Shown here piece after piece: positions 1 through 33,830 of a DNA stretch of 64,000 bases; position 1 is the stretch's first letter; the number at the start of each line of letters is the position of its first letter. The translations under genes were made by a program, and so were the position numbers. The notes beneath the pieces are model-generated. The model did not search any database. It worked only from the letters and a program-made list of their open reading frames with translations, and had not been told where the DNA came from. This DNA is from Actinostola sp. cb2023 (taxonomy: Eukaryota; Cnidaria; Anthozoa; Actiniaria; Actinostolidae): NCBI GenBank assembly GCA_033675265.1, contig JAUJYZ010001584.1, positions 142,501 to 206,500 of the forward strand, given 5' to 3'.

Positions 1-1
1 G

Positions 2-374
2 CACAGGGAGCCCAAGCTCATTATCTGTGCACGTGAAGACCGTTGTTTAATTTGCATATTTACAGTAAATGTATGTGGCTTTAAAACATCCCTCCATATT
101 TCAAGATTTTTCGTAAATAATAAAACTTTTTTTTCACTAATGTGTTGTTCTTACTACTTTCGATGCTGTGACGGCGTTTCAGCGCCATTAGAGCGTTTTT
201 CACTCTTTCAGGGGTATTTTCGTGAAAAAACGCTCTAAAATGGCGCTGAAACGCCGTCACAGCATTTCATTAGTGCAAAGTTTTTATATTTACGATCTTG
301 AAATACGGAGGGATTTTTCACATCATTTACTGTAAATATGGGTCTTCACAGATAATGAGCTTGGCTTCCCTGTG
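2..374. mobile_element. Foldback element at the window start, with a nested 99-bp hairpin
   Basis: The left arm starts CACAGGGAGCCCAAGCTCAT; the right arm ends with the approximate inverse, ATGAGCTTGGCTTCCCTGTG. A second palindrome at 165-263 (GCTGTGACGGCGTTTCAGCG and inverse) forms the centre. It may extend left of the window. Confidence 0.65.
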
Positions 375-417
375 TTCCCTGTGGTCCTGGTAGAAGTTAA
401 ACACATTTGGCAGCTAA

Positions 418-457
<40 letters not shown>
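418..457 (+). repeat. Poly(G) run of 40 bases next to a repeat shared with 47164-47220
   Basis: Forty consecutive G. It is followed by TACAACGAGCATCCCAACCA and CTTTATATAGGGGAGTCCCC. At 47164-47215 almost the same text (ACGAGCATCCCACCACTTTA) precedes 19 C. They appear to be two copies of one repeat family with hypervariable homopolymers. Confidence 0.8.
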
Positions 458-458
<1 letters not shown>

Positions 459-1194
459 ACAACGAGCATCCCAACCACTTTATATAGGGGAGTCCCCCCC
501 TGCCCCCCCACACCCTGGACCCTGGTGGGTTGGGGAGGGACCCTATATTTTCATTATTTATTTTATTTTTATTATTTTATTTTTATTTTTAGTATTATTA
601 ATTTTACTATATATCTATTAGATATTCCCCCATGTCTTGCCCCTCATGTAGATGAAGATTAATATGTCCTACTTGGGAGTTGTTTACTACCCATATAAAG
701 AAAATCATAACGGTTTTACTTTAATATTAGTAATATATTATTGTTGACTGTCCAGAGATTCTAGCTCCCAATTTCCCAGCTCCTCTCCCCGTAGATTACT
801 ATACCACAGGTAGCCCGAATGACAAATAATCCAAAAGGGGTCTGCCTCTCTGTCTCGATCTCTGTCTGTCTCCAGTTTCCTTCTAATAATGAGTCTGAAT
901 ACAGTCAAATGCCCCGTTCACAACGAGCCTTCTGTCGAAAATCAGCGGAAAATACAAAACGCTAGCCCCTGAAAAAGGCTGTTCTTACCATAATATATAG
1001 CCAGTGTGTTTTGGCGCGAAATCATAAGGGGGGGGGAGGTACACTCATATATATATATATAATATAATATATTTGTTGAGGATCAACTTTAAACATAGGA
1101 TAGTGCTCGATGTTCTATTTAAAAACAGAGCTAGATTAATTAAACTTGGAGAAAGTTATTTCTTTTCTTGAGTCATGATGTATTAAGCCTACTA

Positions 1195-1489
1195 CAGTGG
1201 AACTTTTCATGTAGTGTCCGTTGTCAGCTCATAGCTGTACCGGCGATGTAATCCCTATCGTAACAAACTGTTAACAGACACGTTACAGTCTTTATGCAAT
1301 GAGAACTAAAGGATAAAGTACTGCCTATCTTTTCAAGTGTTAAGCCTCCTTTTTCATCGCGCAATGATTTATTTTATCGTTATATCAGGTTAACTTTTAC
1401 GTTTGGGCTGCCAGATTGTGATCGTTATATCGGGAATTATACCGGGAACATCGTTATATCGAGTATCGTTATATCGAGGTTCCACTCAG
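1195..1489. mobile_element. Degraded Tigger-like MITE
   Basis: The left end is CAGTGGAACTTTTC and the right end is GAGGTTCCACTCAG, with repeated CGTTATATCG on the right. TA flanks are present. The left arm is too divergent to be sure. Confidence 0.4.
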
Positions 1490-2275
1490 TACTTAGTTTC
1501 GTAGGTCACCGAGGTGACCCACCGCCTCAAGGTACTTAAGGCCTGGTTCAAGCCTTAAATAGCAGAAAAACGAAAAAAATTATAATGCCGTTCACTGACC
1601 TGTTTTGAGCATCATTTTGACTAAACATCACCTAAACTTGGCACAGCTTGAGACTTTACAATATCCTCTACTCATTTAAGTGAATAAAATCCAAAACAGC
1701 GTATCACGTGGTTAACTCACGTGACAAAGACTTTTGAAAACAAAGATATGCTAAATCGCGGTCGCCAGTTTAAGAGGAAAGTGAAAGCAAATAGTTGTGT
1801 ATAATCACGTTTATGATCATCTATTAACCCTCGTTTAGAAAACCTGTCTCCCGCATTTTTGCAAGGAGAATATTTCGGAAAAGAGGTCACGTGACCATTT
1901 CATCAGCTTTTATATTTCTGTAGTTTTCTCGTAAACTAGATATAATTCCGAGGTTTTCTCGACGCTATCTTGTTTCAACTGGTTATCCTTAACGCTATTA
2001 CGTAAAAGGTATTTCATTGTGAATTGAATTCGCGAAAAAAAAGCAAGTGTTTAAGAAAAACTATATTTTCCTCCATAAGGTCACGTGACCACATGACGTC
2101 ACTGCCTATGTTAGTGACCCCTTTTGTCTCGCAATCTTGTATATAACCTTATGCCTAAATATGTTTGGGCTGCCTAAGTAAATTACCGAGCAGCGTTATT
2201 ATTACAAGATATGTGATTTTCCAAATTCAGTACTTTTTTCGTAGGTCCTTAAGTACCCACCGCCTCAGGGCTGCG
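1489..2275. other. Region with repeated 40-bp text and palindromic TCACGTGA sites, no gene
   Basis: CAGTACTTAGTTTCGTAGGT...CCACCGCCTCA at 1489-1530 recurs at 2227-2269 with changes, suggesting remnants of a repeat. TCACGTGAC occurs at least three times (1716, 1888, 2081). No splice-supported coding sequence was seen. Confidence 0.4.
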
Positions 2276-2382
2276 ATCTTGAGACTGACGTACAAAGAAT
2301 ATCGGCAGTATATAAATGTCAAATGTGTGATAAACGTAACACACTAGCGTTACGTCATACAGTTATACAGTGGAGAACTAAC

Positions 2383-2390
<8 letters not shown>

Positions 2391-2432
<42 letters not shown>
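2391..2432 (+). repeat. (CTGT)n microsatellite
   Basis: About ten CTGT units. Confidence 0.9.
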
Positions 2433-2433
<1 letters not shown>

Positions 2434-2465
2434 GTCTATTCATCTATCTACTGTATCACCATTTA

Positions 2466-2799
2466 CCCGGTGTAACTAATCAAACGGTTCGGCAATCGAA
2501 TTTAATCGAACCTCGTCGAACCGAATCGAACGACGTCGGACACAATCGAACCCAAATTTTTTGTGAGAGTTCGATTGGGGATCGATTACCGAACCCAAAT
2601 CGAACGAAATCGAACCCAATCGAACATATTTGAAATCACTCAAAAAAGCGAACTGTTCAAATTTGTTTGATTGGCTAATTTTTTTGTGAGTGTTCGATTG
2701 TGTCCGATTACCTAACTCAATCGAACCTCGTCGTTCGATTGGGTTCGACGAAGTTCGATTAAATTCGATTGCCGCAACCGTTCGATTAGTTACACCGGG
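2466..2799. mobile_element. Inverted-repeat element rich in TTCGATT blocks
   Basis: The ends are CCCGGTGTAACTAATCAAAC and the inverse GTTCGATTAGTTACACCGGG. Internal TCGAAC/GTTCGA blocks recur. No reading frame is supported; the 116-codon frame on the minus strand follows from the repeats. Confidence 0.65.
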
Positions 2800-3082
2800 C
2801 ATACAAACAAGTGAACAAAATAACAAAACAAAAAAATAATTGCATTGGACACATGACAGGGACTTCTCTCGCTGGATCAGTTACAACGCGCGCGCTGTGT
2901 GCATGTGTGTGGTAAACATAATCACGAACACCATCGCTATGAGAAGAGTCTGTCATTTACAGAAAACTTTGCCTTATTTACCCTCCTTTCTCGTGACGGC
3001 GTGTAATTAAGCTGACCTGGTCCAGACCCAAAAGATCACATGTTGTCGTTCCAAACACTAGAGGGGTGATCTTCTTTGATGT

Positions 3083-3155
3083 CATGCTCGAGAATCCAGC
3101 GGCGCTCTTCGGCGTGGGCCCCACGCGGAAGATCACCGCTGGATTCTCGAGCATG
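3083..3155. mobile_element. 73-bp near-perfect hairpin with 9-bp direct flanks, 5' of the aminopeptidase
   Basis: CATGCTCGAGAATCCAGCGG pairs with its inverse CCGCTGGATTCTCGAGCATG. The flanks are CTTTGATGT on both sides (3074-3082 and 3156-3164). It lies 265-340 bases before the start codon, so it may be in the promoter or 5' UTR. Confidence 0.7.
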
Positions 3156-3420
3156 CTTTGATGTGCACGTGCGCGCCGACGTTCCCGTGCAATCGTCCTA
3201 TGGTTTTCTAGGATGTTTTCCCGATAGGCGTCAGATCAGTTCACCTCGAAAGCTTTTATTATTCTAGCGGTATCCCATTGGTGTGCAACCCCTAGCTTGT
3301 TTCCGGATTATCTTGCGATGTCGTGGCGTTAGTAAAGTATATTATTTCAAAGCTTTGTAATAGTTCCTTTAGTGCATCGTACGCTACGCGGTTAGTTTTG
3401 GTTTTTGTAGTTATTCAACC

Positions 3421-26195
<22,775 letters not shown>

Positions 26196-26624
26196 AGACT
26201 GCATTGTCAGCTCGTTACACCCTTCAATCAAAGAAACGTTGATAACGGACCGGGTCTGAAATCTTGATCTGAGACCGAGAAATATGTTTGTTGTTGGAAT
26301 CCCACAATTCCTCTCGGTTTCAAACCATCCTTTACAGATCGCCGCCGGTTATCAACGATTGAATGGATGTATATGAAAAAATAGATTATGATTTCATATC
26401 AAGTACAAAATCTGATTGGTATGACAGAGAGAAGGAATATATCATTGTAAGTTTATCGTTGCTGTTTTCACTGGAGAAACGCACGACCAAGAGCGTATGT
26501 TATTTCCAGTGTTTTGTTTGGTAACTTGCTATTCATTGTAAAGAAAAAGATGGCTGCTGCATACATTGTATTTTACCACAATCCTTTGCGAATTCATCTA
26601 CAAATTATCTGATACATTCCTATA

Positions 26625-26630
26625 AATAAA
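26625..26630 (+). terminator. Polyadenylation signal AATAAA of the aminopeptidase gene
   Basis: AATAAA lies 430 bases after the stop codon, in a 3' UTR with no further exons seen. It is the first canonical hexamer downstream of the last exon; cleavage would be expected within about 30 bases. Confidence 0.6.
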
Positions 26631-26875
26631 GCTGGTAAGTATTGATATTCTCAAAACTCTCCGCCATCTTTTTCAGTACTGTAGCTATCATTACCATTTT
26701 CTCCTTTTTCTCCTGGTCTTTTTGTTTTCAAGCATCAGACATACGCTATATTCAAACTGTTTATTGTATTACTGATTTCTAATAAAAGTGTATTTTCGAA
26801 AAACAATGATTTGTGTATCTTACATAATACCTACATACACTATTTACATGATAACGTTACTAGAATCTTTCGCTG

Positions 26876-27185
26876 TTAGCGGCGTTTTGATTTATATGTC
26901 TGATGACGCTTCCTTCGTCTGCCGGGCCATTTCCATGTCGGCTTCAGGGGCTTGTACTTGTAGCTATACCATGGACTTGAAAAGGGAGAAGAAAATAAAT
27001 AAATAAAATAAGTATTTTGTAAGACGCCGATATAAAACTTACTTTGCCCTGGTGGTTGGTAGGAGGAAATCTGCGGCAAACATTTGCAACAACCAAATAG
27101 CAGCAAATGCTCCACATACACTCATGAGTAAACAGGATCGAAAAACACTTCTGGGATCCCACTCTTGATTCCAAATAGACGACAT
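26876..27185 (-). CDS. Small single-pass membrane protein, two exons, 76 aa, family not recognised
   Basis: Exon 1 is 27185-27043 and exon 2 is 26963-26876, joined by a GTAAGT donor and a TATAG acceptor in phase 2. The protein starts MSSIWNQEWDPRSVFR, has one hydrophobic segment at about residues 17-42 (SCLLMSVCGAFAAIWLLQMF), and ends in a strongly basic tail (WPGRRRKRH...KSKRR). This matches a small membrane protein with a positively charged tail; the orientation is not certain. Both splice sites are good, and the start lies 166 bases from a divergent ATG on the + strand, which suggests a shared promoter. I do not recognise the family. The polypeptide is shorter than a typical domain, so a similarity search is needed before naming it. 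Confidence 0.6.
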
Positions 27186-27351
27186 GTTGCTGATAAAACT
27201 CATATTTACAAGTGTATGATAAACTGAGAGTTTGGAATATCATTATGACGAGTTGGTTGCGCGCGGAAAATACTCTTTCTTTTTTCCGTGGAACAAACTC
27301 GAAATGCATCCTGGGTAGTTATGGAGTGAGGGCCTGAGTACTAAAAGCAAA

Positions 27352-27410
27352 ATGGCGGCAAACAAAACGATCACGATGTATCGACAAGAAAACGAAGAAA
27401 CGGTGATTCA
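27352..27410 (+). CDS. Possible first coding exon, divergent from the small membrane-protein gene
   Basis: An ATG in the context CAAAATGGCGGC opens a 19-codon reading (MAANKTITMYRQENEETVI plus two bases) that ends at a GTAAGA donor. The ATGGCGGC context is common at animal translation starts and overlaps a YY1-type motif. It sits head to head with the gene at 26876-27185. I could not find a convincing following exon before the transposon at 29381, so this may be an orphan exon or chance. Confidence 0.3.
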
Positions 27411-29278
27411 GTAAGAAAGAAAGAACCGAACGACGCGCTTAGAGGGTCAAATAGGTGATTGAATATCAAAGGTACTTAAATGATGCTGCTTTATTCCTAA
27501 TGTTAGTATTAAGAGGATATTTATTTGAACATCGCGTAATATCCGCGAAAAGCGCCAAAAATGAGCGCTTTTGAACAGTTTGACTTTCGATTTTCGCTTT
27601 GGATTAACACTCTAATTTTATTTTAACTAAGCACAAGCTATTAAAAACAAAGTAAATTATCTGTTTAAAGCTGTTTTAGCGTTGTACAAAGCCATTTTCC
27701 TGCTTTTTGTTTCAAATTTGAGCTAATTCAGGGGAAAACATCAGCAATAATAGTAAATATACAGATCTAGCCCGTGTGGACAGTTTTCAAATCAAATTTT
27801 CACTTTGGATTAACACTCTAATTCCACTTTTACCGGTCAAAAACCATCCCAAATAACTTGAACTCTTTGCTAAAGCAGTTTTAGCCTTGTACAAAACGTA
27901 TTCTCCATGCTATTGGTTTTTGGCGCTCAATACGCACGTTCGTAAAAAATCTCCTCTTAAATCATAGATAAGCTTATAGGCATGCTTACTTGGGCTTTGA
28001 GTCTCGAGTTCTTGTGCAGGTACTTAGCTTAAGCTTAATGCACTAGTCAGTTGTTTTCCCTGAACCCCCGACCCCCGGGGATTGGTGGGGGAATTACAAA
28101 TCCATCGTTGTAAAATCGACGTATTGCCCTATATCACTATGACGTCACATCAAAACAATCTATTGTTTAAACGCTAAGGATCATGGTCGCTAGAGGGGGA
28201 CAAAATAGCAACAACACAAAGGATTTCCCAAATAAATGTTTTTTACAGATGGTCTGAAAGCGATAAAAGTCACCAAACACAGTAAATATTGTGGGAAAAG
28301 TATCGATGAACATAATATCTGGAAACTAGCCAATTTGAAATCAAGCGAACCTCAGCAGAGCAGATTTAGTTCAAATTTCTATTGTTCTTCACGATTCTGT
28401 CCCCCTCATAAATAAGCTGTTACGTCATAATGGTATAGGGCAATTAACCTTAGTATCAGGCCCTATTTTCTCACTTCCCTATTAAGTGCATATGACACAA
28501 AAATAATAATTTCATTTTATAGCAGAGTAGGAAAAGCTATATAATAAACATCTTATTAACCTCGCTTGCTCGGTCCGTACGGGAAGTTATGGATCCTCGT
28601 TTCCCCCCACATTTTATGGCCCGCCCGCTACATATATCCATATTATTTTTAAGAATATTTTAATAACTCGTGCGTCTCTATTGTATTTGTAACAAAAACA
28701 GTTTTTATTGCATGGTAAATCTTAGAAATTAACATGACAGTTACAGTATATTATTGCACTCTTGTCATGCACAACTTGGAAAACAAGTAAACTAATCAAC
28801 AGCGACATCTTCTAGTAGTACTTGAGAGCCCTAGCTGAAAATATGCGGGGCGGGCCCCAACCTCGATCCCAGGATCACAGGGATCCCATAGCGCCAATTA
28901 GGTTGGATTTCACTAGTTTTCAGTGAGTTTTGGTCATTTTTAGTACCGTAGTCATTTGGGGTTTTAGACCCAAGATTACAGGTAAGTCCTAAATATCCAA
29001 AAATATCATATTTTTTTCTAAATATCTCGTGTTTTTCTAAATATCCCAGGAGCTTCTAAATATCTCAAAAAATATACTGATATTTGTGTCAAGACCTAAG
29101 TCGATGTCTAGTTGGTTGTGTTCCTTTCATTCTTTGCGAAAACATTGTCATCTTTTATCTATTTTAAAATGTCTTCGAATTCATGTCCTCTGGCAAAGAG
29201 ATTTCGACACAGAAATCGCTTTTAGTTTAGGCTTATTTTGCTCACTTTTCAGTTTGCTGAAGTGTGTTTGATTTTGTG
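27411..29278. other. Gene-free interval with two inverted-repeat elements
   Basis: 27509-27963 is an inverted pair (TTAAGAGGATATTT and the inverse AATCTCCTCTTAA) around two related 200-bp blocks sharing CTTTGGATTAACACTCTAAT. 28124-28443 has TTGCCCTATATCACTATGAC and its approximate inverse. No splice-supported coding exon is seen. Confidence 0.5.
28124..28443. mobile_element. Inverted-repeat MITE, 320 bp
   Basis: The ends TTGCCCTATATCACTATGAC and the inverse of TTGCCCTATACCATTATGAC differ by few bases. An inner pair AGAGGGGGACAAAAT / ATTCTGTCCCCCTCA is also inverted. Confidence 0.6.
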
Positions 29279-29343
29279 TAGCCTGCGTGGTGGCCCAAAG
29301 GGTACGGATTGGAGGACTAGGACTAGGGCCGCCACGCAGGCTA
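29279..29343. mobile_element. 65-bp mini-MITE, TAGCCTGCG termini, 9-bp TSD
   Basis: TAGCCTGCGTGGTGGCCC at the left and GGGCCGCCACGCAGGCTA at the right. The flanks are GATTTTGTG on both sides (29270-29278, 29344-29352). The termini match the 975-bp element at 58491-59465. Confidence 0.85.
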
Positions 29344-30105
29344 GATTTTGTGTATTTTTGTGTGCATCATTTTGTACATTTGGGCAATTCCATGATCATG
29401 GACGTTACATTTGGACACGTTTTTTTACATTCTAAAATTGCTAAGAGCAATTAATGTAACATTTTTCATGCTGATATTATGTAATGAAATGGTGTTGTTT
29501 GTTTGATGACATTTTTTTTAAATTCTTCCTATTCATATGGATAAAAAAAAATTAAACACATGTGGCATGGACGTTACATTAAATAAACCACTTTTTCAAG
29601 TGAGAGTGTATAACTTGATATTCCTGTGAATTGTCTGCAGATATTGTTGAAGATGAAAGTTAGTATATATGTTGTCAGTTTTCCAGTTCGTCTTTTATGT
29701 CCCCCCTGACTAGACAAAGAATGGTGTCATGGACGTTACAGGCTTTGTCATGGACGTTACAGTGTCTGAGAAAGAATTATTTTCAGCTTTAATTTATGTT
29801 TTTCTACTTCATATGCAGCCCGAAAAAGTCCTCCATCGGTTGTAAAGCGCATTGAGACAATGTGAAATGCGCTATATAAGAACCGATTTATTATTATTAT
29901 TATTAAACAATTCTCATGATAGTAGCTGACCATGCTTTATATATAGCATTGGGGGACTTTTATCATAGAATTATAGGATAAATTGAAAGTTATATGAAAA
30001 GCACACCAAATCATATGGGCTACCTGTGTTAGAACACATGGCCAGGTTCCTAAGCCAAAATGCAAGATGGTGACTGATCACTAGCTGTGTTGTCTGTAAG
30101 TAAAG

Positions 30106-33100
30106 ATGGTAAAAACTGGAGAGAAGAGAAAGAGAAGCTGGAGTGCATATTTAAATCAGGTTAAAAATGATGCAAATAGGTACATCCAACACAAAGAAAA
30201 GGATAAGTTACGGAAGAGGCTTGCAAGAAAAAACAAGGCTGTTAGTCCAAGTGAAGCAGAGCAGATCCATCAGAAATGCAAGAAACGAGTTCGCCTTCAC
30301 CGGTATAAAAATAAATTGTCTTCCATTAAGACAAGAGTTGAGCAACTGCATGAAGATTGTGATTATTCCTACAAATCTGTACAGGCTTTAGGAAAGGCCA
30401 CAGGCAAAGTAAAAAGTTGTCTGCCAGCTAGCCCTAGAAAGAAGGTAGCAGTTATTCGAAAACTGGCTGATGATTATGGTATTCCATCCATAGAGAAGAA
30501 AACGTCCAAAGATGCTGGAAATAAACAACTGTCACAATCTGTTGTAAAATGCATTCAAGATTTCTACCTCGTTGACAGCATTTCTCGTCAAGCACCAGGG
30601 ATGAGAGATTATGTAATAGTCAGATGTAAAGGAAAGAAAACTAAACTCCAGAAGAGACATTTGATGTGGTCCCTCAAGGAGACATATGCTATGTTCAAGA
30701 AAGAAAACTCAGATTGTGAGATTGGGTTGAGCAAGTTTTCTTCTCTAAGGCCATGTAATGTCCTGTTGTCTTCTAAAATGCCAAGGACTGTTTGTCTTTG
30801 TCAACAACATGACAACATACGCTTGCTGTGTGATTGCCTTGGGAAAAAAATACCCAGTTTCCCACAGTATTCCAGTTCTTTTGTTGATGCATTTGTCTGC
30901 GACAGCAATAATGAATCATGTATGACAGGAGAGTGCAAGGACTGTCCAGATTTTCTAGAGGAAATGAAAGAAGAAGCTCCCCTGGATGAAATAACAACAT
31001 GGTATCAGTGGGAACGAGTCACGCAAGAAGTACCTGGAAAGAAAGGAAAGGCAGCAAGTCTCACGAAGAAGATGCAAAAAGTACACAAAGAAGGCACAGT
31101 CGAAGAAGCATTGTAATCCCTTGATACTAAAATGCCTCCCTTCTTGAAACATGTCTTTATTAAAAGAAACCAAGCAAGGTTCTTTCAGGAGAAAATCAAG
31201 AATCTCAAGCCTGAAGAGGCAGTAGTGCAGTTTGATTTTTCTGAAAACTATACTTGTCTACAGCAAGATGAAATTCAATCTGCCTACTATAATCAAGAAC
31301 AGGTGACTCTCTTTACTGTTGCTGTCTGGTCCAAGGATTTATCATGTAATACTATCTGCACCTCCCATGTGATTGTATCAGATGATCGCAGTCATGAGAA
31401 GAAATCAGTGGCCGTCTTCCTGAACAAAGTACTGAATACATTTGTTAAAGAGAACCATCCTGGTGTCAACGAAGTTCATATGTTTTCCGATGGACCCAGT
31501 TCACAGTTTAAGAACAAGTTCATAGCCCAGCTTCTTAACAGCTTAACACAATCGCTTCATCTAAGACTCTTCTGGCACTATTTCGCAACATCACATGGAA
31601 AAGGTGCAGTTGATGGTATTGGAGGGACTGTTAAAAGAATGGTGTGGACAGCTGTTTCCACCAGAAAAGTGCAACCTGTGGTCAATGCAAAAGCCTTTGC
31701 CAATGTAGCAAAAGAATGCTGCAAAACATCCATCACCCTTATCACTGCTAATGAAATCAACAAAACGTCTGAGGCTTTGGATTTGGATCAATGCTTCAAG
31801 AGAGCAAAAGGCATACCAGGGATAAGCAAATTCCATTGCATGTATGCAGTTCAGCCTGGCACCATGAAGTTCCTTACACATTCATACCAGAAGACAGGGA
31901 TTGAGATGCTGCTTGGAGAATCTGATGATGAAAGCGAGTATAGTGGAGAGGAAGAACGTTGTAGCAGTAATGAAGACGACAACAATGGAGAAGGGAAATG
32001 CAGTGCAGAGGATGAGTGTTATGGCAGCCAAGAAGAAAACAACAGTGATGATCAAAGTTCAGATGATGATAAAAGCGAGTACAGTGGAGAGGACGAAGGT
32101 TGTAGCAGCCATGAAGAAAGCAACAGCAATGATGAAATTCCAGAGAGCGCAGATGGAAAAAGCACTTCAATACAACCTGGCCTGCCTGATAGATTTAAGG
32201 AAGTCTTCAGTGATGTGTGCTCAACATTTGTCATACCAGAATACAATGTAGCCGTCATAGAATCCATCATAGCAGGGGACTTTGCCTTTAATGGTAATAA
32301 GCTTATTTGTAGAGATGACCTGGCTTCTTTGTATGCAGTAGAAGGTGCTTCCAGTAGAGATAAGTGGCTGTCCAACTTTGTAATTGACTCATACCTAGAA
32401 CTGGTGAAGTCAGCAACACAAAGTGCCACAAACCTACATGTAGAGGTTCTTTCCTGGGAAGTGTTTTGACCGAGTTATTGGTAAGCAGCCAGCAGGTAAT
32501 ATTGTCAAGGGTAAGCAGATGACAGATCAAGACCTTGTCCTTGTTCCCATTAACACCAGTCAGTCTATGCACTGGTTTCTGCTAGCTGCGTTTCCAAAAC
32601 AGAAGTGCATCATCACACTCGACAGCAAGAGTAGTTTGTCTGTGAAGCCAATTGTACAACATGCAGTTCAGAAGATGATGTCATTCCTTGTCGAGTTAGA
32701 CAGTTCCGTTGATGTCAGTGAATGGGAATTCTATATGCTAGTACAGAAGGTGATGTGCCACAGCAGAACAATAGCTTTGATTGTGGAGTTTTTGTTTGCC
32801 TATTTTCCAGGTGTCTTGCCCTCGGGAATAAAATGGTCACTCAGGAGGATATTCCTACATATAGAAAGTACATGGTACTGGAACTCCACCAAGAACTGCT
32901 CCATCCCATACCACCCACAAGTGCTTATTACTTATTACATAATTACTATGCTGTTGATTACATCAACATCTTCTACATCGGCAGAGTAGTAGAGGTAGAA
33001 GCCGAAGGCCAGTTTGTAAAGTTCAAGTTCCTGCATCGAGTTGGAGCTACAACCTATGACTGGCCAAGAAGGGACGACACTGATAGTGTCCACTTGTCGT

Positions 33101-33201
33101 GTATTTTCTTTGGCCCTTTGGAGTTGACAGGTTACGGCCCATTCCACATTGTACAGCAAGCAGCTGTTGAGAAGGCTTTCAGAGCTTTAAAGCGGAAGTG
33201 A
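30106..33201 (+). pseudogene. Broken transposase-like gene: basic N-terminus, DDD-type core, acidic linker, C48 (Ulp1-like) protease domain
   Basis: A reading of about 1030 codons is interrupted by an in-frame TAA at 31114, a frameshift near 32464 in a T run, and another near 32730. The N-terminus is Lys/Arg-rich and coiled-coil-like, followed by a Cys/His cluster (CLCQQHDN ... CMTGECKDC) that suggests a zinc fold. The core has three spaced acidic motifs: QFDFSENYTC (about 31230), HMFSDGPSSQFKN (about 31480) and HGKGAVDGIGG (about 31600). They fit a DDD RNase H-fold nuclease. A Ser/Glu/Asp-rich linker covers about 31915-32160. The C-terminus has a C48 cysteine-protease signature: the His in SMHWFLLAAF (about 32560) and the Gln/Cys region in QQNNSFDCGVFVC (about 32760). 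I recall similar multicopy proteins in invertebrates and fish but cannot name the superfamily. The opening methionine at 30106 is the first in frame. It is not expected to make full-length protein. Confidence 0.75.
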
Positions 33202-33374
33202 AAGCAAACTCACACATGACTCACATTGACTCACTTTAAAATTTGAACTTATGTTTTGTTGAAATTTTGATATTGACTTTTCATAATGCTGTTATTATCA
33301 GAAAAATAAGTTTGTCAAAAGATGACATTTCATAGTTTCATGTTACAGTAGTAATTTTATACTTTATTATTACA

Positions 33375-33543
33375 GCGCCTTTCATAATTACGCGACCTCA
33401 TCTGTTTCAAGTTGACTTTGTTTTTCGCTGCAGTCTATCAAAACTGTAAAGGTACCGACTGATTATTTTTGATTGACAGCAGCGAAAAACAAAGTTCCAA
33501 CGTGCAACTTGAAACTGATGAGGTCGAGTAATTATGAAAGGTG
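33375..33543. mobile_element. 169-bp hairpin MITE
   Basis: GCGCCTTTCATAATTACGCG pairs with CGAGTAATTATGAAAGGTGC; the arms are about 57-65 bp and include TTTCAAGTTG / CAACTTGAAA and GTTTTTCGCTGC / GCAGCGAAAAAC. It sits inside the right flank of the 29381-33830 element. Confidence 0.7.
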
Positions 33544-33830
33544 CTTTAAAACATGAACAATTTTTGCACAGCTGTTTTCCCCTACTAGAATTGGCATCAC
33601 TTTCTAAGATGTCCCTTATATACATATTATTATTATTATTATTACATGTATGTAACGTCCATGACGTAACGTCCATGACAATATTCTCCCTGGTTTTACA
33701 GAAAGACGAAGTGAAAATTTTGATATTTGATGTCACATTTGTATTAAACTTAGAACGATTGCATAACGTCCATGACAAACTTTTTGTCATGGACGTTACG
33801 TAACATCCATGACAAAAATATGATTACCCA

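Larger units (their letters stand above)
29381..33830 (+). mobile_element. Decayed 4.45-kb DNA transposon with subterminal inverted motif clusters
   Basis: The boundaries are inferred from a near-matching terminal pair, TGGGCAATTCC at the left and the inverse ATTACCCA at the right, and from a 13-mer, CATGGACGTTACA or close variants. That motif occurs in forward orientation at about 29397, 29566, 29728 and 29749, and inverted at about 33651, 33666 and 33763, with a head-to-head pair at 33785-33816. Opposed clusters at both ends are typical of transposase-binding sites. Between them lies the transposase-like coding region (30106-33201). A retro-element tail (29814-29900) and a 169-bp hairpin (33375-33543) lie inside it. 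No clear target duplication was found. The superfamily is not identified. Confidence 0.6.

Noticed and set aside
31874..32429. Minus-strand frames opposite the transposase-like gene
   Set aside because: They are antisense shadows of the acidic linker and DDD core.
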